From an uncultured Eubacteriales bacterium (GTDB taxonomy: Bacteria > Bacillota > Clostridia > Oscillospirales > Acutalibacteraceae), in contig ONWI01000164.1 in the NCBI GenBank assembly GCA_900321515.1, positions 1-7,077 on the forward strand: a stretch of 7,077 nucleotides of DNA, given 5' to 3'. A model generated the notes under the pieces. The model had not been told where the DNA came from and made no database searches. It worked only from the letters and a program-made list of their open reading frames with translations. How positions within the stretch are numbered: the first letter of the stretch is position 1; each line of letters starts with the position of its first letter. Below are positions 6,242-7,077 of the stretch, in pieces. Both the position numbers and the translations under genes were made by a program.

Positions 6242-7039
6242 GTGAGCGGCAGTTATTCAAACGATGCCGGCGGCTTGTCCGCCGCGGATAAGCATATTAC
6301 CGACAGCAGGTATTTTACTGCGATGCTCATGGACGCTGCGGAACTCTGCGAACGGCGCAGTCATCCGGCCTTTACCGGTTTTCTCACCGAAGCCGAGCAG
6401 ACCGCCGCCGAGTCAGTGATGAAGCACATGCGTGCAAATTACCTGCTGTGGGGCGGCTTTGAAGACGCCGAGCGACGGATGCTGGGCGTTTTTCCGCCAT
6501 ATGACGAACCTGACGCGGAGCTTTTTCCGATAGACGGTGTTACGGCTGTTTTTCGCGCCGCCGACAGTGTGGAGCACCGCAGCGTGCTCGGTACTCTGAT
6601 GGCGCAGGGGATAGAGCGCGCCTGTGTCGGGGACATACTGACAGAGAGCGGACGCTGTGTGTTTTTTTGCCGCAGCACAGTTACCCGCGCGCTGTTATCC
6701 GATGTGAGCAAGATAGGCGGAGTGGGCGTCAGGCTCTCCCAGGGATATACCGTGCCGCTGCCGGCTGCGCACAGCTTCAGGGATATTTCCGCAACAATCG
6801 CGTCCGCGCGCCTGGATTGCGTAACCGCCGCTCTCGCGGGCGTAGGACGCGGCAGGGCGGAGGAGCTTATCTCCGCGGGCGAGGTAATGATTAATTCCGT
6901 GATATGCAAAAAGGTCTCGCAGACCGTAAATGAGGGCGATAAGCTCACTGTCCGAGGTACGGGCAAATTTATTATTGACGATTTAGGGAATGTTACTCGT
7001 AAGGGAAGACTGATACTGTCTGCCCGAAAATATGTATAA
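6242..7039 (+). CDS. ylmH: YlmH family S4-domain RNA-binding protein
   Basis: YlmH proteins carry a C-terminal S4 RNA-binding domain. B. subtilis YlmH has been reported to bind 50S-peptidyl-tRNA complexes and to stand in for RqcP in ribosome quality control. Deletion also affects division in some species. The 265-residue protein shows the family N-terminal block ELCERRSHPAFTGFLTEAEQ (34-53) and NYLLWGGFEDAERRMLGVFP (66-85). It ends with an S4 domain at about 179-240 (ARLDCVTAALAGVGRGRAEEL, then GEVMINSVICKKVSQTVNEGD). GTG at 6242 is the start that gives family length, and TAA directly precedes it in frame. No ribosome binding site is visible, so reinitiation after sepF is likely. It lies in the same reading frame as sepF. 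ATG at 6323 is a less likely start because it would cut the conserved N-terminus. Confidence 0.9.
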   Translation: MSGSYSNDAGGLSAADKHITDSRYFTAMLMDAAELCERRSHPAFTGFLTEAEQTAAESVMKHMRANYLLWGGFEDAERRMLGVFPPYDEPDAELFPIDGVTAVFRAADSVEHRSVLGTLMAQGIERACVGDILTESGRCVFFCRSTVTRALLSDVSKIGGVGVRLSQGYTVPLPAAHSFRDISATIASARLDCVTAALAGVGRGRAEELISAGEVMINSVICKKVSQTVNEGDKLTVRGTGKFIIDDLGNVTRKGRLILSARKYV

Positions 7040-7044
7040 GGAGG
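7038..7044 (+). promoter_or_regulatory. Ribosome binding site of divIVA
   Basis: AAGGAGG, overlapping the ylmH stop codon (TAA at 7037-7039), lies 8 bases before TTG at 7053. This strong site is the main reason for choosing the non-ATG start of the next gene. Confidence 0.85.
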
Positions 7045-7052
7045 ACGGCACA

Positions 7053-7077
7053 TTGCTTACCCTTAACGAAATAAGAA
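7053..7077 (+). CDS. divIVA: DivIVA family cell-division/polarity protein, N-terminal fragment (3' truncated by window edge)
   Basis: Only eight codons are present, reading (M)LTLNEIR from a TTG start. DivIVA proteins typically begin M-L-T-P-x-E/D-I, followed by a G-Y/F membrane-curvature-sensing region that lies beyond the window. The fit, the strong ribosome binding site 8 bases upstream, and the usual ylmH-divIVA order support the call, but eight residues are thin evidence. DivIVA localises to curved membrane at septa and poles as a coiled-coil scaffold. It would be the last seen member of the sepF-ylmH unit. Confidence 0.65.

Noticed and set aside
6439..7053. Long antisense open frame (204 codons) opposite ylmH
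   Set aside because: It is a shadow of the GC-rich ylmH codons on the other strand. It lacks a binding site and any recognisable domain, and ylmH is a clear family match.

Overview
The window reads as a compact, single-strand stretch of housekeeping DNA from a Gram-positive Bacillota, most likely a Clostridia (Oscillospiraceae/Ruminococcaceae-like) genome of mid GC content. The evidence is an endonuclease-type MutL, the SepF, YlmH and DivIVA cell-division neighbourhood that is typical of Firmicutes, strong AGGAGG-type ribosome binding sites, and the use of GTG and TTG starts. All genes are on the + strand. I see no mobile element, CRISPR array, tRNA or rRNA.

Left block (1-3069): the last 38 codons of a TatD-like hydrolase, then mutL (mismatch repair nicking ATPase), then miaA (tRNA A37 prenyltransferase). 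mutL and miaA overlap by ATGA. This is a DNA-repair/tRNA-modification operon.

Middle (2953-3327): a near-consensus promoter lies inside the 3' end of miaA. It is followed, from the base after the miaA stop codon, by about 113 nt that can fold into a closed multi-branch RNA with a competing alternative helix. This leader precedes a 547-aa membrane-anchored HlyD-like adaptor protein of unknown role.

Right block (3328-7077): HlyD-like protein, yggS (PLP homeostasis), sepF (FtsZ anchor), ylmH (S4 RNA-binding protein) and the first codons of divIVA. Spacing is tight or overlapping throughout, so this is probably one transcription unit. A second near-consensus promoter inside the AT-rich 3' part of yggS would give sepF-ylmH-divIVA their own transcription. 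The order matches the B. subtilis ylmE-sepF-ylmG-ylmH-divIVA cluster, except that ylmG is missing and a HlyD-like gene stands upstream.

I found no clear new defence or metabolic system. The items most worth a second look are the structured leader after miaA, the two intragenic promoters, the HlyD-like protein, and the unusual SepF N-terminus.
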